Source of the DNA: Rhizobium sp. CF080
Lineage (GTDB): Bacteria; Pseudomonadota; Alphaproteobacteria; Rhizobiales; Rhizobiaceae
Direction: 5' to 3'
NCBI RefSeq assembly: GCF_000282095.2
Contig: NZ_AKKC02000011.1
Span: forward strand, 124,001 to 188,000
Length of the DNA stretch: 64,000 bases
Shown: piece by piece, positions 16,660 through 25,561 of the stretch
Numbering within the stretch: the first letter of the stretch is position 1
Layout of the letters: each line of letters starts with the position of its first letter
The notes under the pieces: model-generated
What the model was told of the DNA's origin: nothing
The model's input: only the letters and a program-made list of their open reading frames with translations
Database searches by the model: none
Program-made: the position numbers and the translations under genes

Positions 16660-16686
16660 GACGCCCGCCATTGCCGCGGGCGTTTT
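16660..16686 (+). terminator. Hairpin after the DUF1127 gene
   Basis: GACGCCCGC pairs with GCGGGCGTT, followed by TTCG. It lies 28 bases after the DUF1127 stop. It may terminate most transcripts or act as a processing site before the downstream small RNAs. Confidence 0.65.
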
Positions 16687-16816
16687 CGTGTCGGAAGGTT
16701 TTGGCAGACCGGCCGTCTTCAGTGCGGGCATGTGGTTCTGGTATGCAATTTTCGTATAGCTGCACTGCAACATAATGACTATCAAGCGGGCCGGATCGCT
16801 GTATAGTCATATTTAT

Positions 16817-16971
16817 CGAAGCAATGCACCTCCTCCCGCAGAGCTTCGTGTTATCAGGCGGCCCACTCCTCCTCCCAGGGACGTCTGTAGGAATAGCGGC
16901 ACTCCTCCTCCCAGCCGCTGTTCGGTTCTTTTCGGAAAGCCTGCCGCACCTCCTCCCGCGGCAGGCTTTTT
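16817..16971 (+). ncRNA. Tandem 'cuckoo'-type sRNA with four CCUCCUCCC hairpins
   Basis: Four consecutive stem-loops each expose CTCCTCCC in the loop: 16817-16848 (CGAAGC...GCTTCG), 16855-16887 (CAGGCG-g-CCC...GGG-a-CGTCTG), 16895-16919 (AGCGGC...GCCGCT) and 16936-16969. The last has a 12-bp stem AAAGCCTGCCGC...GCGGCAGGCTTT and runs into T's, making it a Rho-independent terminator. Cuckoo RNAs (CcsR of Rhodobacter) consist of paired hairpins with this anti-Shine-Dalgarno-like motif and lie downstream of DUF1127 genes, as here. Two tandem units, or one four-hairpin RNA, are both possible. Confidence 0.8.
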
Positions 16972-17440
16972 CGTTTTGGGGCTGATGGTTTTCCAGAATT
17001 CACAATTGCGCGCGTTTGACCGGGCCTGCTTGCGCAGGTTCCGGTGCCATTGATTCTTGCCTGAAAATGCGAGGGCGGAGTGAGCCGGCTATCGCGGTGT
17101 TGCCGGCAAGGCGGCGTCGGCTGGAAAAAGCCTTCGATTCGCGCAGCGCGACTAAGGATTCGTGCCGAAAGATCGAATCCCGTGTGGCCACCCAGATACG
17201 CGGCCACCACCGAAAGCGCCACGAGAGATGAGGCGGTCCAGCGCATATCGGTCTTGTTGCCCGGCCCTGTTCCTCCTCGGGGCCGGTCTTCTCCTCATCC
17301 TGAAGGCCATGTCCGCTGCGGTAAGCCCAACAAGCAAGAACATCGTAGTGATCGGTTAAAATCAGGCGCTCCGCAGGGCCCTTATTTACCCTTTGTTAAC
17401 CATGTCAGGGCTAAAAACGATCAACGATTTCTTAACGCAG
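16972..17440. other. Intergenic region upstream of minC
   Basis: No gene is firmly supported. A minus-strand frame from 17246 begins with a hydrophobic stretch (MRWTASSLVALSVVAAYLGG) but then runs antisense through the cuckoo hairpins. The last 60 bases are AT-richer and hold TTAACCAT at 17396-17403 and TTAACG at 17433, which are CtrA-like half-sites. Confidence 0.4.
17396..17403 (+). promoter_or_regulatory. CtrA-like half-site ahead of minC
   Basis: TTAACCAT is the half-site commonly bound by CtrA, the cell-cycle regulator of Alphaproteobacteria. It overlaps the ATG at 17402, which favours the minC start at 17441. Cell-cycle control of minCDE is plausible but is inferred from one short motif. 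Confidence 0.35.
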
Positions 17441-18169
17441 ATGACCAAAATGCTAACGGACGCTCGATCTATCCGCATCAAGGGCCGCTCATTTCTGGCG
17501 GTCGTCCTTGCCCCCGATCTTCCCTTCGACGACTGGCTTGTCAGGCTGGATGACCTGGCGGCGCGTTCCGCGGGTTTCTTCCTGGGCCGGCCGGTCGTGC
17601 TGGACGTAAGCGACCTGCCTATCGACCGCGCTCAGTTGAAGGAGCTCATCGCAGAGCTTGCCGGGCGCAATGTCAATATCATGGGGATTGAAGGCGGTCG
17701 GCCTTCGATCCTGGGGCCTGGCATGCCTCCGGCGCTCAAAGGCGGCCGGCCGGTATCCGACGAGGCCGTCGCCAAGGAGCCGATCATCGAGCTGCACAAC
17801 AGCGAGCCGAAGCCGTCGGTGCCCGAGGCGCGTCCGACCTTGCAGTCCGTCGTCATTCGCGAGCCGGTGCGGTCGGGACAATCGGTGATCTTTCCCGAAG
17901 GAGACGTGACGATCATCGGATCGGTCGCCTCGGGAGCTGAAATCATCGCCGGCGGATCGATCCATATCTACGGGACCCTGCGCGGCAGGGCCATGGCGGG
18001 ATCGCTCGGAAACGCTTCGGCGCGCATCTTCTGCCGCAAGCTCGAGGCGGAGCTGCTGGCAATCGACGGCATCTACAAGATGGCGGACGACATGGCCCCC
18101 GGCCTTCGCGGACATTCGGTCCAGCTTTGGCTCGAAGGGGATTCGATCATGGCAGAGAAACTTATTTGA
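17441..18169 (+). CDS. minC: Septum site-determining protein MinC
   Basis: A 242-residue inhibitor of FtsZ ring formation. The N-terminal domain (residues 1-90, RIKGRSFLAVVLAPDLPFDDW...GRPVVLDVSDL) is followed by a Pro/Gly-rich linker and the beta-helical C-terminal domain (GDVTIIGSVASGAEIIAGGS, then IHIYGTLRGRAMAG). The ATG at 17441 matches the start I expect for rhizobial MinC (MTK-LTDARSIRIKGRSF). An ATG at 17402 would add 13 residues. minD and minE follow in one operon. Confidence 0.92.
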   Translation: MTKMLTDARSIRIKGRSFLAVVLAPDLPFDDWLVRLDDLAARSAGFFLGRPVVLDVSDLPIDRAQLKELIAELAGRNVNIMGIEGGRPSILGPGMPPALKGGRPVSDEAVAKEPIIELHNSEPKPSVPEARPTLQSVVIREPVRSGQSVIFPEGDVTIIGSVASGAEIIAGGSIHIYGTLRGRAMAGSLGNASARIFCRKLEAELLAIDGIYKMADDMAPGLRGHSVQLWLEGDSIMAEKLI

Positions 18170-18200
18170 GCCGAAACCGGCCAGCAAACAGGAGAGCAAG

Positions 18201-19016
18201 ATGGGGAAAGTCATCGTAGTCACTTCAGGCAAGGGCGGGGTTGGCAAGACGACCTCGACTGCCGCACTTGGAGCGGCTTTGGCGCAGCGAAACGAGCGGG
18301 TGGTCGTCGTCGATTTCGACGTCGGGCTGCGCAATCTCGACCTGGTGATGGGCGCCGAGCGTCGGGTTGTCTACGATCTGATCAACGTCATTCAGGGCGA
18401 AGCCAAGCTCACGCAGGCGCTGATCCGCGACAAGCGGCTGGAGACGCTGTTCCTGCTGCCGGCATCGCAGACGCGCGACAAGGACAACCTGACGCCCGAG
18501 GGTGTCGAGCGGGTCATTACCGAGCTGAAGCGGGTCTTCGACTGGGTCATCTGCGACAGCCCGGCCGGAATCGAGAGCGGTGCCACGCTCGCCATGCGCC
18601 ACGCCGACATGGCGGTGGTCGTCACCAACCCGGAAGTCTCGTCCGTCCGCGACTCGGACCGTATCATCGGCCTGCTGGATTCGAAGACGATGAAGGCCGA
18701 GCGGGGCGAGCGCATGGAAAAGCACCTGCTTCTGACGCGCTACGATTCCAACCGCGCTGAGCGGGGGGATATGCTCAAGGTCGAGGACGTGCTGGAAATC
18801 CTGTCCATCCCGCTGCTCGGCATCATCCCGGAGAGCATGGACGTGCTGCGTGCCTCCAATATCGGTTCGCCCGTCACCCTGGCGGACGCTCGCAGCGCTC
18901 CGGCCATGGCCTATTTCGAAGCCGCACGCCGGCTTGCAGGAGAAGTTCTGCCGATCACGATCCCCGGGGAGAAGCGAGGGATATTCGGCAAGATCTTCGC
19001 ACGGAGGGCCGCATGA
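18201..19016 (+). CDS. minD: Septum site-determining ATPase MinD
   Basis: A 271-residue membrane-associated ATPase that recruits MinC and oscillates with MinE. The deviant Walker A GKGGVGKTTS lies near residue 10, with VVDFDVGLRNLDLVMG after it. The C-terminus (RRLAGEVLPITIPGEKRGIF, then GKIFARR) is the amphipathic membrane-targeting end. An AGGAGAG site precedes the ATG. The stop overlaps minE by ATGA. Confidence 0.95.
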   Translation: MGKVIVVTSGKGGVGKTTSTAALGAALAQRNERVVVVDFDVGLRNLDLVMGAERRVVYDLINVIQGEAKLTQALIRDKRLETLFLLPASQTRDKDNLTPEGVERVITELKRVFDWVICDSPAGIESGATLAMRHADMAVVVTNPEVSSVRDSDRIIGLLDSKTMKAERGERMEKHLLLTRYDSNRAERGDMLKVEDVLEILSIPLLGIIPESMDVLRASNIGSPVTLADARSAPAMAYFEAARRLAGEVLPITIPGEKRGIFGKIFARRAA

Positions 19017-19273
19017 CGATATTCAATCTCTTCCGCAAACAGCGCTCCGCACCGACGGCGCGTGAACGCCTGCAGGTGCTTCTAGCCCACGAGCGTTCGT
19101 CGAACGGCTCGGACCTCGTATCCTTGCTTCGCGAGGAGATCCTTGCGGTGATCGCCAAGCACGTGCAGGTCGACAGCGACAAGGTGCAGGTCAAGATGGA
19201 TCGCGACGAGAACGTCACGATCCTCGAGATCGACGTCGAGATCCCATTGGGTGCCGTCAGCCAGGCCGCCTGA
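19013..19273 (+). CDS. minE: Cell division topological specificity factor MinE
   Basis: An 86-residue partner of MinD. The N-terminal amphipathic helix MTIFNLFRKQRSAPTARERL and the anti-MinCD segment RLQVLLAHERS are clear. VQVKMDRDENVTILEIDVEI forms the dimerisation sheet. It is coupled to minD by a 4-base overlap and followed by a terminator. Confidence 0.94.
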   Translation: MTIFNLFRKQRSAPTARERLQVLLAHERSSNGSDLVSLLREEILAVIAKHVQVDSDKVQVKMDRDENVTILEIDVEIPLGAVSQAA

Positions 19274-19305
19274 GCCAGTGGCATTCCGCCGGATCTGATT
19301 TTTGA

Positions 19306-19342
19306 AACGCGGGCGATCGAGGTCGTCCGCGTTTGCGTTTTT
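19306..19342 (+). terminator. Rho-independent terminator of minCDE
   Basis: AACGCGGGCGA pairs with TCGTCCGCGTT (one G-T pair) around a short loop. TGCGTTTTT follows. It lies 33 bases after the minE stop. Confidence 0.8.
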
Positions 19343-19411
19343 GTCTGATACTGGCGCGCCTGGCACGTCGCTTGCTTCGGGAAAGGGTTGTCCCTGCAGG
19401 AGAAAACGGCC

Positions 19412-20395
19412 GTGTACGCGAACATCAATCCCTCGATCGACGTCAGGTTGCTGCGCACCACCTATCTGGTGCTCAGGGAGCGCAATGTCTCCAAGGTCGC
19501 GGTGCTGCTCGGGCACAGCCAGCCCGCGGTCAGCGCCTGCCTCAAGAAGGCGCGCGAGATTTTTGCCGATCCGCTTCTCGTGCGCAGCGGCCAGAAACTG
19601 GTACTGACCGAGCGGGGCGAAGAGGTGATGGCGTCGATCGCCACCATGCTCGAAGGTCTTCTCGATACGCTCAACCGCAGCAGCCAGTTCGATCCAGGCA
19701 TGGTGCATAGCCGGATGCGGATCGCCGCGGTCAACTGCTTCGGGACCTTCCTCATTCCGCCGATCGCGACGAGCATCCGACGGGAAGCGCCGGGCATATC
19801 GGTCGATTTCTTCGCGCCGTCCGAGCAGAGCGACCTGATCGAGGACCTCGGCTCGGGCCGTGTGGACATGGTCATCGGCAACTGGCCGGCGCCGCAGCAG
19901 AGCCTGAAGTCGACGACGCTTCTGCATTGCGACATTGCCTGCGTGGTGCAGAAGTCGAACCCGATTGCCAAGCGCGGACGCCTTTTCCTGGAGGACTATC
20001 TCGATGCCGACCATGTCTCGCCGACGCCCGGCTCGAATGCCGTCTACAGTCCCATCGACGGCCGGCTGGCGCAGCTCGGGATGCGCCGCCATATCGCCAT
20101 GTCGGTCCCTGAATATGCGCTGATCCCGGCAATCCTCGCCGAAACGGACCTGATCTTCACCACCGCGCGGCCCTATGCCGAATATATCGTCGCCAACGCA
20201 CCAACCGATCACCTGCAGCTCGTCGAGGCGCCGCGGGAGTTCGACCAGATGAACCTCTATCTTCTGTGGCACGAGCGGGCTCACAACAGCGGCGCCAACC
20301 GGTGGCTGCGCAATGTCATCCGCACCGTCGCCCGTCGTTTCGACCAGACGCTTCATCCGTTGCCATCGGGAATCCCGCTTCGGGCGGTCTCTTGA
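19412..20395 (+). CDS. LysR-family transcriptional regulator
   Basis: A 327-residue LysR-type regulator. The helix-turn-helix lies near residues 15-65 (LRTTYLVLRERNVSKVAVLL, then GHSQPAVSACLKKAREIF), and the effector-binding domain follows from about residue 95. The GTG at 19412 has AGGAGA 8 bases upstream and is preferred to the in-frame TTG at 19388. It is transcribed ahead of the ligase/hydrolase/transporter genes and may control them. The effector is unknown. Confidence 0.85.
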   Translation: MYANINPSIDVRLLRTTYLVLRERNVSKVAVLLGHSQPAVSACLKKAREIFADPLLVRSGQKLVLTERGEEVMASIATMLEGLLDTLNRSSQFDPGMVHSRMRIAAVNCFGTFLIPPIATSIRREAPGISVDFFAPSEQSDLIEDLGSGRVDMVIGNWPAPQQSLKSTTLLHCDIACVVQKSNPIAKRGRLFLEDYLDADHVSPTPGSNAVYSPIDGRLAQLGMRRHIAMSVPEYALIPAILAETDLIFTTARPYAEYIVANAPTDHLQLVEAPREFDQMNLYLLWHERAHNSGANRWLRNVIRTVARRFDQTLHPLPSGIPLRAVS

Positions 20396-20537
20396 GGCGT
20401 ACCAAGTATAAGCAAACGGATATACCCGCTATCGACGGCCATGGCATTCACCCACGCAATAAATTTGCCCATGCTGCAGGCAGGATTTTTGTCTGCCGAA
20501 GAATTGGGCAGAATGATGTAGTGCCGGGGAATTTCAG

Positions 20538-22052
20538 ATGTTGATGCACACTCTTCTCGTGGATGGCGCCAATCGCGATCCCGACCACGCCTGCTTTCAC
20601 TGGGTCGATCGCGACAAGAGCCTGACCTATGCGCAGGCCGTCAATGCGATGGAACGGGCGGCGGGCGCACTGCACAGTTTTGGCGTCAAGCCAGGCGACC
20701 GGGTGACGATATTTGCCCATAACGGCATGGACTATCTGACCATGATGCTCGGCTGCTGGCGGCTCGGGGCCATTTCAGCCCTCGTAAACGTCAAGTTCGC
20801 CGACGAACTTGCCTATTATTTCGGCGATCACCAGCCGACCGTGGTCGTTTATACACACGACAAACATGAGCAGGTCAGTGCGGCCGCAGCCGGCGTGCCG
20901 ACGATCCGGGCATTGATCTGCATGGATGGGCCGCAGCCGGGCGCTCACTCGCTGCCCGAACTGATGGCCGCCGCCCTGTCAGCGCCGGCCGATCCGGGCA
21001 ACGAGGATGCCATCGCGCATCTTTCCTACACGTCCGGAACGACCGGCAAGCCGAAGGGCGCCTGCCTCAAGCACGAACCGACGGTGCGGGCGACACGCTG
21101 CATCGCCGAGCGGCTGCAGATCACTGCGGACGACGTCTCCTTCGGCCCGAGCGCGCTGTCGAGTTCCTATCAGCTGGTCGGCAACCTTCTGCCGCAGCTT
21201 TCGCGTGGTGCGGCGATCAACGTCATGGGCCGCTGGACGCAGACGACCGGGTTCGATGCGCTGGAAGCCCGCGGCGCCACCATGCTGATCGCCAATCCGC
21301 CGATCCTGACCGAGGTGCTCAACGAGGCGGCGATCCGCGGCCATGCGCCTTCCAAGCTGCGCATGAGCATGTCCGGTGGCGGTCCGGTTCCGCCGGTGCT
21401 GAAAGCAGGCTGGCAGGAAAAGCTGAAGCTGCCGCTAGTAGAAAGCTACGGCCAATCCGAGCTCGGCGGTTTCGTGGCGCTCGGTTTCCCGAAGCTCGAT
21501 GCCGCCGACATGGAGACCCGTCGTGCGGGCATGCCGCTACCGGACAAGGAGGTCCGCATTCTCAATTCCGACGGCACCGAACTTCCCTGCGGCTCGGTCG
21601 GCGAAATCGCGCTCCGCGGCGGCTTCATGTGGGGTTACTGGGGCAAGCCCGAAAAGTCCGCCGAGACGCTGCGCGACGGCTGGCTGTGGACCGGCGATAT
21701 TGGCACGATGGACCGGTGCGGCTTTGTCACCATGATGGGACGTCGCTCCGAGCTTCTCGAAGTCGGTGGCAAGACCTGGTACCCGCGCGACGTGGAAGAG
21801 GCGCTTTCGACGGTTGATGGCATCGAGCAGGCGGCAGTCGTCGGCGTGCCCGATGCGGCGATGAAGACCCGGCCGGTTGCTTTCGTGCAGGCCGCCGCAG
21901 CCGTCGACGGCGAGGCCGCCAAGGCGCAGATCGCCGCGACCGTTCCCTATGACCTGTCGGTCATGACGGTCATTTCGCTGACCGAACTTCCCATGACCCC
22001 CACCGGCAAGATCGCCAAGGCGGAGCTCGCGGCACGCGCCGCGGCGGCCTGA
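20538..22052 (+). CDS. Class I adenylate-forming enzyme (acyl-CoA synthetase-like)
   Basis: A 504-residue AMP-forming ligase that activates a carboxylic acid through an acyl-adenylate, most likely to a CoA thioester. The P-loop-like YTSGTTGKPKG, the YGQSE core motif, WTGDIG and the C-terminal PTGKIAK lysine motif are present. GGGGA lies 7 bases before the ATG. It heads a run of genes (creatininase-family hydrolase, CocE-type hydrolase, polyamine-type ABC importer), so its acid may come from hydrolysis of an imported amide or ester. The substrate is not identifiable. Confidence 0.88.
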   Translation: MLMHTLLVDGANRDPDHACFHWVDRDKSLTYAQAVNAMERAAGALHSFGVKPGDRVTIFAHNGMDYLTMMLGCWRLGAISALVNVKFADELAYYFGDHQPTVVVYTHDKHEQVSAAAAGVPTIRALICMDGPQPGAHSLPELMAAALSAPADPGNEDAIAHLSYTSGTTGKPKGACLKHEPTVRATRCIAERLQITADDVSFGPSALSSSYQLVGNLLPQLSRGAAINVMGRWTQTTGFDALEARGATMLIANPPILTEVLNEAAIRGHAPSKLRMSMSGGGPVPPVLKAGWQEKLKLPLVESYGQSELGGFVALGFPKLDAADMETRRAGMPLPDKEVRILNSDGTELPCGSVGEIALRGGFMWGYWGKPEKSAETLRDGWLWTGDIGTMDRCGFVTMMGRRSELLEVGGKTWYPRDVEEALSTVDGIEQAAVVGVPDAAMKTRPVAFVQAAAAVDGEAAKAQIAATVPYDLSVMTVISLTELPMTPTGKIAKAELAARAAAA

Positions 22053-22067
22053 GCGACAATCAAGGAC

Positions 22068-22889
22068 ATGACCATGAAACTGAAATCGCATTGGTGGTGG
22101 GATCATACGGCACGGGATTTCTCCGAATTCGAGATGGAGAAGTTCGTGGCGATCCTGCCGATCGCCGCCGTCGAGCAGCACGGGCCGCATCTGCCGGTGC
22201 GCGTCGATGCCGCGATCAATGCCGGCGTCGTTGCCCGCACCGTCGAACTGATGGAAAACGACCTGCCGGTGCTGGTACTGCCGATGATGCCGGTCGGCAA
22301 GTCGGTCGAGCATACCGCCTATCCGGGCACGCTGACCTTCAACTACGACACGCTCGCCAAGATGTGGTTCGAGCTCGGCGAGAGCGTCAACCGCGCCGGC
22401 TGCCGCAAGATCATCTTCGTCAATTCGCATGGCGGCCAGCCGCAGGTGATGGACATCGTTTGCCGCGAGCTGCGCATCAAGCTCGACATGTTCGCCGTCA
22501 GCGCCTGGGCGAGCGCCGGTGCCGATTTCTCGGATCTGTTCAGCGCCCACGAGATGAAGCACGGCATCCATGGCGGCGAGGCGGAAACGAGTGTGATGTT
22601 GCATCTGCATCGCGAACTGATCGATATGCAATATGCCGAGGATTTCGTGCCGGTCTCCGTCGAGCTCGAAGCGGCTGGCGGGTTGCTGATGCCGGAAGGC
22701 CGGATCGGTTACGGCTGGCAGACCCAGGACGTACAGCCCTCCGGCGCCTGCGGCAATGCGGCCGCCGGCGATGCCGAGCGCGGCCGGCTCTATGTCGAGC
22801 GCAGCGCCGCCAACCTCCTGAAGCTAATCAAGGAAGTCCTGGATTTCCCGCTCGACCGGATCACCTCGAAAACCATGTACAGGGGCTGA
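22068..22889 (+). CDS. Creatininase-family amidohydrolase
   Basis: A 273-residue member of the creatininase/creatinine amidohydrolase family, which opens cyclic or linear amides with two metal ions. Metal-site motifs are AAVEQHGPHLPVRVDAAIN, VNSHGGQPQ (the family usually has N-HGGN) and HGGEAETS with the conserved Glu. The second ATG at 22074 has a better-spaced AGGA than the first at 22068. It lies between a ligase and a CocE-type hydrolase in a likely catabolic operon. Confidence 0.82.
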   Translation: MTMKLKSHWWWDHTARDFSEFEMEKFVAILPIAAVEQHGPHLPVRVDAAINAGVVARTVELMENDLPVLVLPMMPVGKSVEHTAYPGTLTFNYDTLAKMWFELGESVNRAGCRKIIFVNSHGGQPQVMDIVCRELRIKLDMFAVSAWASAGADFSDLFSAHEMKHGIHGGEAETSVMLHLHRELIDMQYAEDFVPVSVELEAAGGLLMPEGRIGYGWQTQDVQPSGACGNAAAGDAERGRLYVERSAANLLKLIKEVLDFPLDRITSKTMYRG

Positions 22890-22893
22890 TCAG

Positions 22894-24525
22894 TTGACGA
22901 CACCCCGCGCACCATACGGCGTTGCCGGTCCCGAAAGGGGCGAGCTTCTGCTCGATGACGGTGTCGTGTTGGTGTCGGATATCTATCGTCCTCAGGGGGA
23001 GGGCAGGTTCCCGGTGCTGCTGATGCGCCAGCCCTATGGACGTGCCATCGCCTCGACATTGGTGCTCGCGCATCCCTCCTGGTACGCCGCGCATGGCTAC
23101 ATCGTGATCATCCAGGATGTGCGCGGCTGCGGCGATTCCGGCGGTATCTTCGAGGCCTTTGTCAGCGAGATGGCCGATGGTGCGCGCACGCTCGAATGGG
23201 CGGTCGCATTGCCGGGAAGCAACGGCAAACTCGGCCTCTACGGCTTCAGTTACCAGGCGGTGACACAATATTTTGCCGTAGCCGGCAAGGGGAGCGTGCG
23301 GCCGGATGCGATCGCGCCCTCCATGGGCTCCTGGATGCCGCGCGACGACTGGGCCTATGAGGGCAATGCCTTCCGGCTCGGGCTCAACGCCGGTTGGGCG
23401 GCGCAGATGGCGCGGCTGACGGCGGCGCGGCGCGAGGATGCCAGGACCTATGCGGAGATCGGCGCCGCCGGGGACGATGCGGCCCTTCGGGACCTGCTTG
23501 TCTCGCGGCCCGACATATCGCATCTCGCCAAGTGGGTGGTGGACGATAAGGAGTATTGGGACGCGGTATCGCCCGGCGTGCTGCTGGCCGATGATCCGCT
23601 GGACATCCCGGTTCTCCATACCGGCGGCTGGGCCGACTTCCTGCTTCAGGGCACATGGGCTGCCGATGCTGTATTCAGGGCAAAGCATCGAGACAGCACC
23701 CATCTGATCATCGGTCCCTGGGCGCATGCGCCCTGGAATCGCGCAGGTGGTGCCACGGACATGGGGCCGGATGCGGAATTCTCGATCGACCGCGCGCAGC
23801 TCGCCTTCTTCGATTTCTATCTCAAGGGTTTTGGCGAGCGGCCGCAACCCGTGAGGCTCTTCGACATGGGGCGGCAGCGCTGGCTTAGTTTGGACAACCG
23901 GCCAGAAGCGGAGGACGCCAGTTTCTTCCTCTCCTCGTCGGGTCTCGGCGCTGCCATGGTGAGCGACGGCAGCCTTCTGCTGGAGAACGGCGCGGAAGCC
24001 CGCGACACCTTCGTCCACGATCCCACCCGCCCGACGCCGCTCGTCGGCGGTCATCTAGGCACCCCGGCTGGTTTTGCCGACCGCAGCGGCCACGATAACC
24101 GCGCCGATGTCGCCGTCTATACCAGCGCACCCTTCGAAGCGGCGAAATCCTATATCGGCGAGGCTTTGGCCGAGATCGAGGTCGAGGCGCTGTCCGAAGG
24201 TTTCGATCTCTGCGCGACGCTATCGCTCGTTGGCCCATCGGGAGAGGCGAGGGTGCTCAGCACCGGTTATGCGCGCCTCGCAGGCGGTGGGCGAATTTCG
24301 GTGCGCGTCAGCCTGCGCCCGGTCTGCGTCACCGTTTCGGAAGGTTTTGCCTTGCGGCTTTCGCTGCAGGGCGCCGGTGCGCCCGTCTTCGAAGTTCATC
24401 CCGGCGACGGCCCGTTCGCTTCCGTGCCCGAGATGGCCCGCCGACCCATCACCATTTCCATCTGCCATGGCGGGACGACCCGTTCCCGCCTGATCATGCC
24501 CGAGGCTCCCGACAATGTCGCATAA
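22894..24525 (+). CDS. CocE/NonD-family serine hydrolase
   Basis: A 543-residue alpha/beta-hydrolase of the X-Pro dipeptidyl-peptidase/cocaine-esterase class. DVRGCGDSGG shapes the oxyanion region, the nucleophile serine sits in YGFSYQAVTQ, and WADFLLQGTW and IGPWAHAPWN (active-site His) follow. A C-terminal jelly-roll domain starts near residue 320. The start is TTG at 22894, 4 bases after the previous stop. No signal peptide is seen, so it acts in the cytoplasm. The end overlaps the ABC ATPase by 11 bases. Confidence 0.85.
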   Translation: MTTPRAPYGVAGPERGELLLDDGVVLVSDIYRPQGEGRFPVLLMRQPYGRAIASTLVLAHPSWYAAHGYIVIIQDVRGCGDSGGIFEAFVSEMADGARTLEWAVALPGSNGKLGLYGFSYQAVTQYFAVAGKGSVRPDAIAPSMGSWMPRDDWAYEGNAFRLGLNAGWAAQMARLTAARREDARTYAEIGAAGDDAALRDLLVSRPDISHLAKWVVDDKEYWDAVSPGVLLADDPLDIPVLHTGGWADFLLQGTWAADAVFRAKHRDSTHLIIGPWAHAPWNRAGGATDMGPDAEFSIDRAQLAFFDFYLKGFGERPQPVRLFDMGRQRWLSLDNRPEAEDASFFLSSSGLGAAMVSDGSLLLENGAEARDTFVHDPTRPTPLVGGHLGTPAGFADRSGHDNRADVAVYTSAPFEAAKSYIGEALAEIEVEALSEGFDLCATLSLVGPSGEARVLSTGYARLAGGGRISVRVSLRPVCVTVSEGFALRLSLQGAGAPVFEVHPGDGPFASVPEMARRPITISICHGGTTRSRLIMPEAPDNVA

Positions 24526-25540
24526 GCACTACCTGACGCTCGACAACATCACCGCCACCTACGGCGATTCCGTCGCCGTCAGCGGCCTCACGATCGAGGT
24601 CGCCAAAGGGGAGCTTCTGTCGCTGCTCGGGCCGTCCGGCTGCGGCAAGACGACGACGCTGCGGATGATCGCCGGCTTCGTGCAGCCATCGGAAGGGCGC
24701 ATCATCCTCAACGGCGAGGATATCAGCAGGCGCCCGGTGCATACCCGCAATATCGGCGTCGTCTTCCAGTCCTACGCGCTGTTTCCGCATCTGACCGCGC
24801 TCGACAATGTCGGCTTCGGGCTGCGCATGCGCCATGTAGGCAAGGCGGAATGCCGGGCGCGCGCCGCCGCCGCACTCGATACGGTCGGGCTCGGCGCCTA
24901 TTACGATCGCTATCCGGGCCAGCTTTCCGGCGGCCAGCAGCAGCGCGTGGCGCTTGCCCGCGCGCTGGTGATCGAGCCGGACGTGCTGCTCCTCGACGAG
25001 CCGCTGTCCAATCTCGACGCCCATCTGCGCGCCGACATGCGCACCGAAATCCGCACGCTGCAACAGCGGCTTGGCATCACCACGGTGTTCGTCACCCATG
25101 ACCAGCAGGAAGCGCTTGCCATGTCGGATCGCGTGGCGGTGATGAACAAGGGCCTGCTCGCCGAGATCGGCACGCCGGTTGCGCTCTGCGACCGGCCGCA
25201 TTCGCCGTTCACCGCATCTTTCCTCGGCGCCCGCACGGTGATCGAGGGGAGGACAGAGAACGGCGTGTTCACCGCGGCGGGCCTCACCTGCGAAGGCGCA
25301 CCGGCGAATGCAACTCGCCTCGTCCTGCGCGCCTCGCGCCTCAGGCTCTCAGACGGGCCGGGGCCGCTGCATGTCTCCGGCACACTCGTCAACGCAGCTT
25401 TCCTCGGCGACACCTATGAAGCCGATATCCAATCCGCATGCGGCACGATCCGCCTGATCGTGCCTTCGGATATGCCGCCTCCGCCCCTCGGGACGCCGTG
25501 CAGCATCCAGACCCAGCCGGGTGGCGCCACATTCATCTGA
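24515..25540 (+). CDS. ABC transporter ATP-binding protein (PotA-like)
   Basis: A 341-residue ATPase of the spermidine/putrescine-iron class. Walker A GPSGCGKTTT, signature LSGGQQQRVALARAL and Walker B LLLDEPLSNLD are intact, and a C-terminal TOBE-type domain follows from about residue 240. It starts inside the end of the CocE gene. With the next two genes it forms a complete importer for a small, possibly cationic, substrate. Confidence 0.9.
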   Translation: MSHKHYLTLDNITATYGDSVAVSGLTIEVAKGELLSLLGPSGCGKTTTLRMIAGFVQPSEGRIILNGEDISRRPVHTRNIGVVFQSYALFPHLTALDNVGFGLRMRHVGKAECRARAAAALDTVGLGAYYDRYPGQLSGGQQQRVALARALVIEPDVLLLDEPLSNLDAHLRADMRTEIRTLQQRLGITTVFVTHDQQEALAMSDRVAVMNKGLLAEIGTPVALCDRPHSPFTASFLGARTVIEGRTENGVFTAAGLTCEGAPANATRLVLRASRLRLSDGPGPLHVSGTLVNAAFLGDTYEADIQSACGTIRLIVPSDMPPPPLGTPCSIQTQPGGATFI

Positions 25541-25561
25541 CCGAAAAAGGGGAACCAAGAA

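Noticed and set aside
16817..16971. CRISPR-like array suggested by four repeated CTCCTCCC units
   Set aside because: The units are short loops within different stems, spacing is irregular and no cas genes are near; the hairpins fit cuckoo RNAs.
16854..17246. Minus-strand frame (130 codons) starting with a hydrophobic stretch
   Set aside because: Its second half is antisense to the cuckoo hairpins and low in plausibility; no ribosome site was seen.
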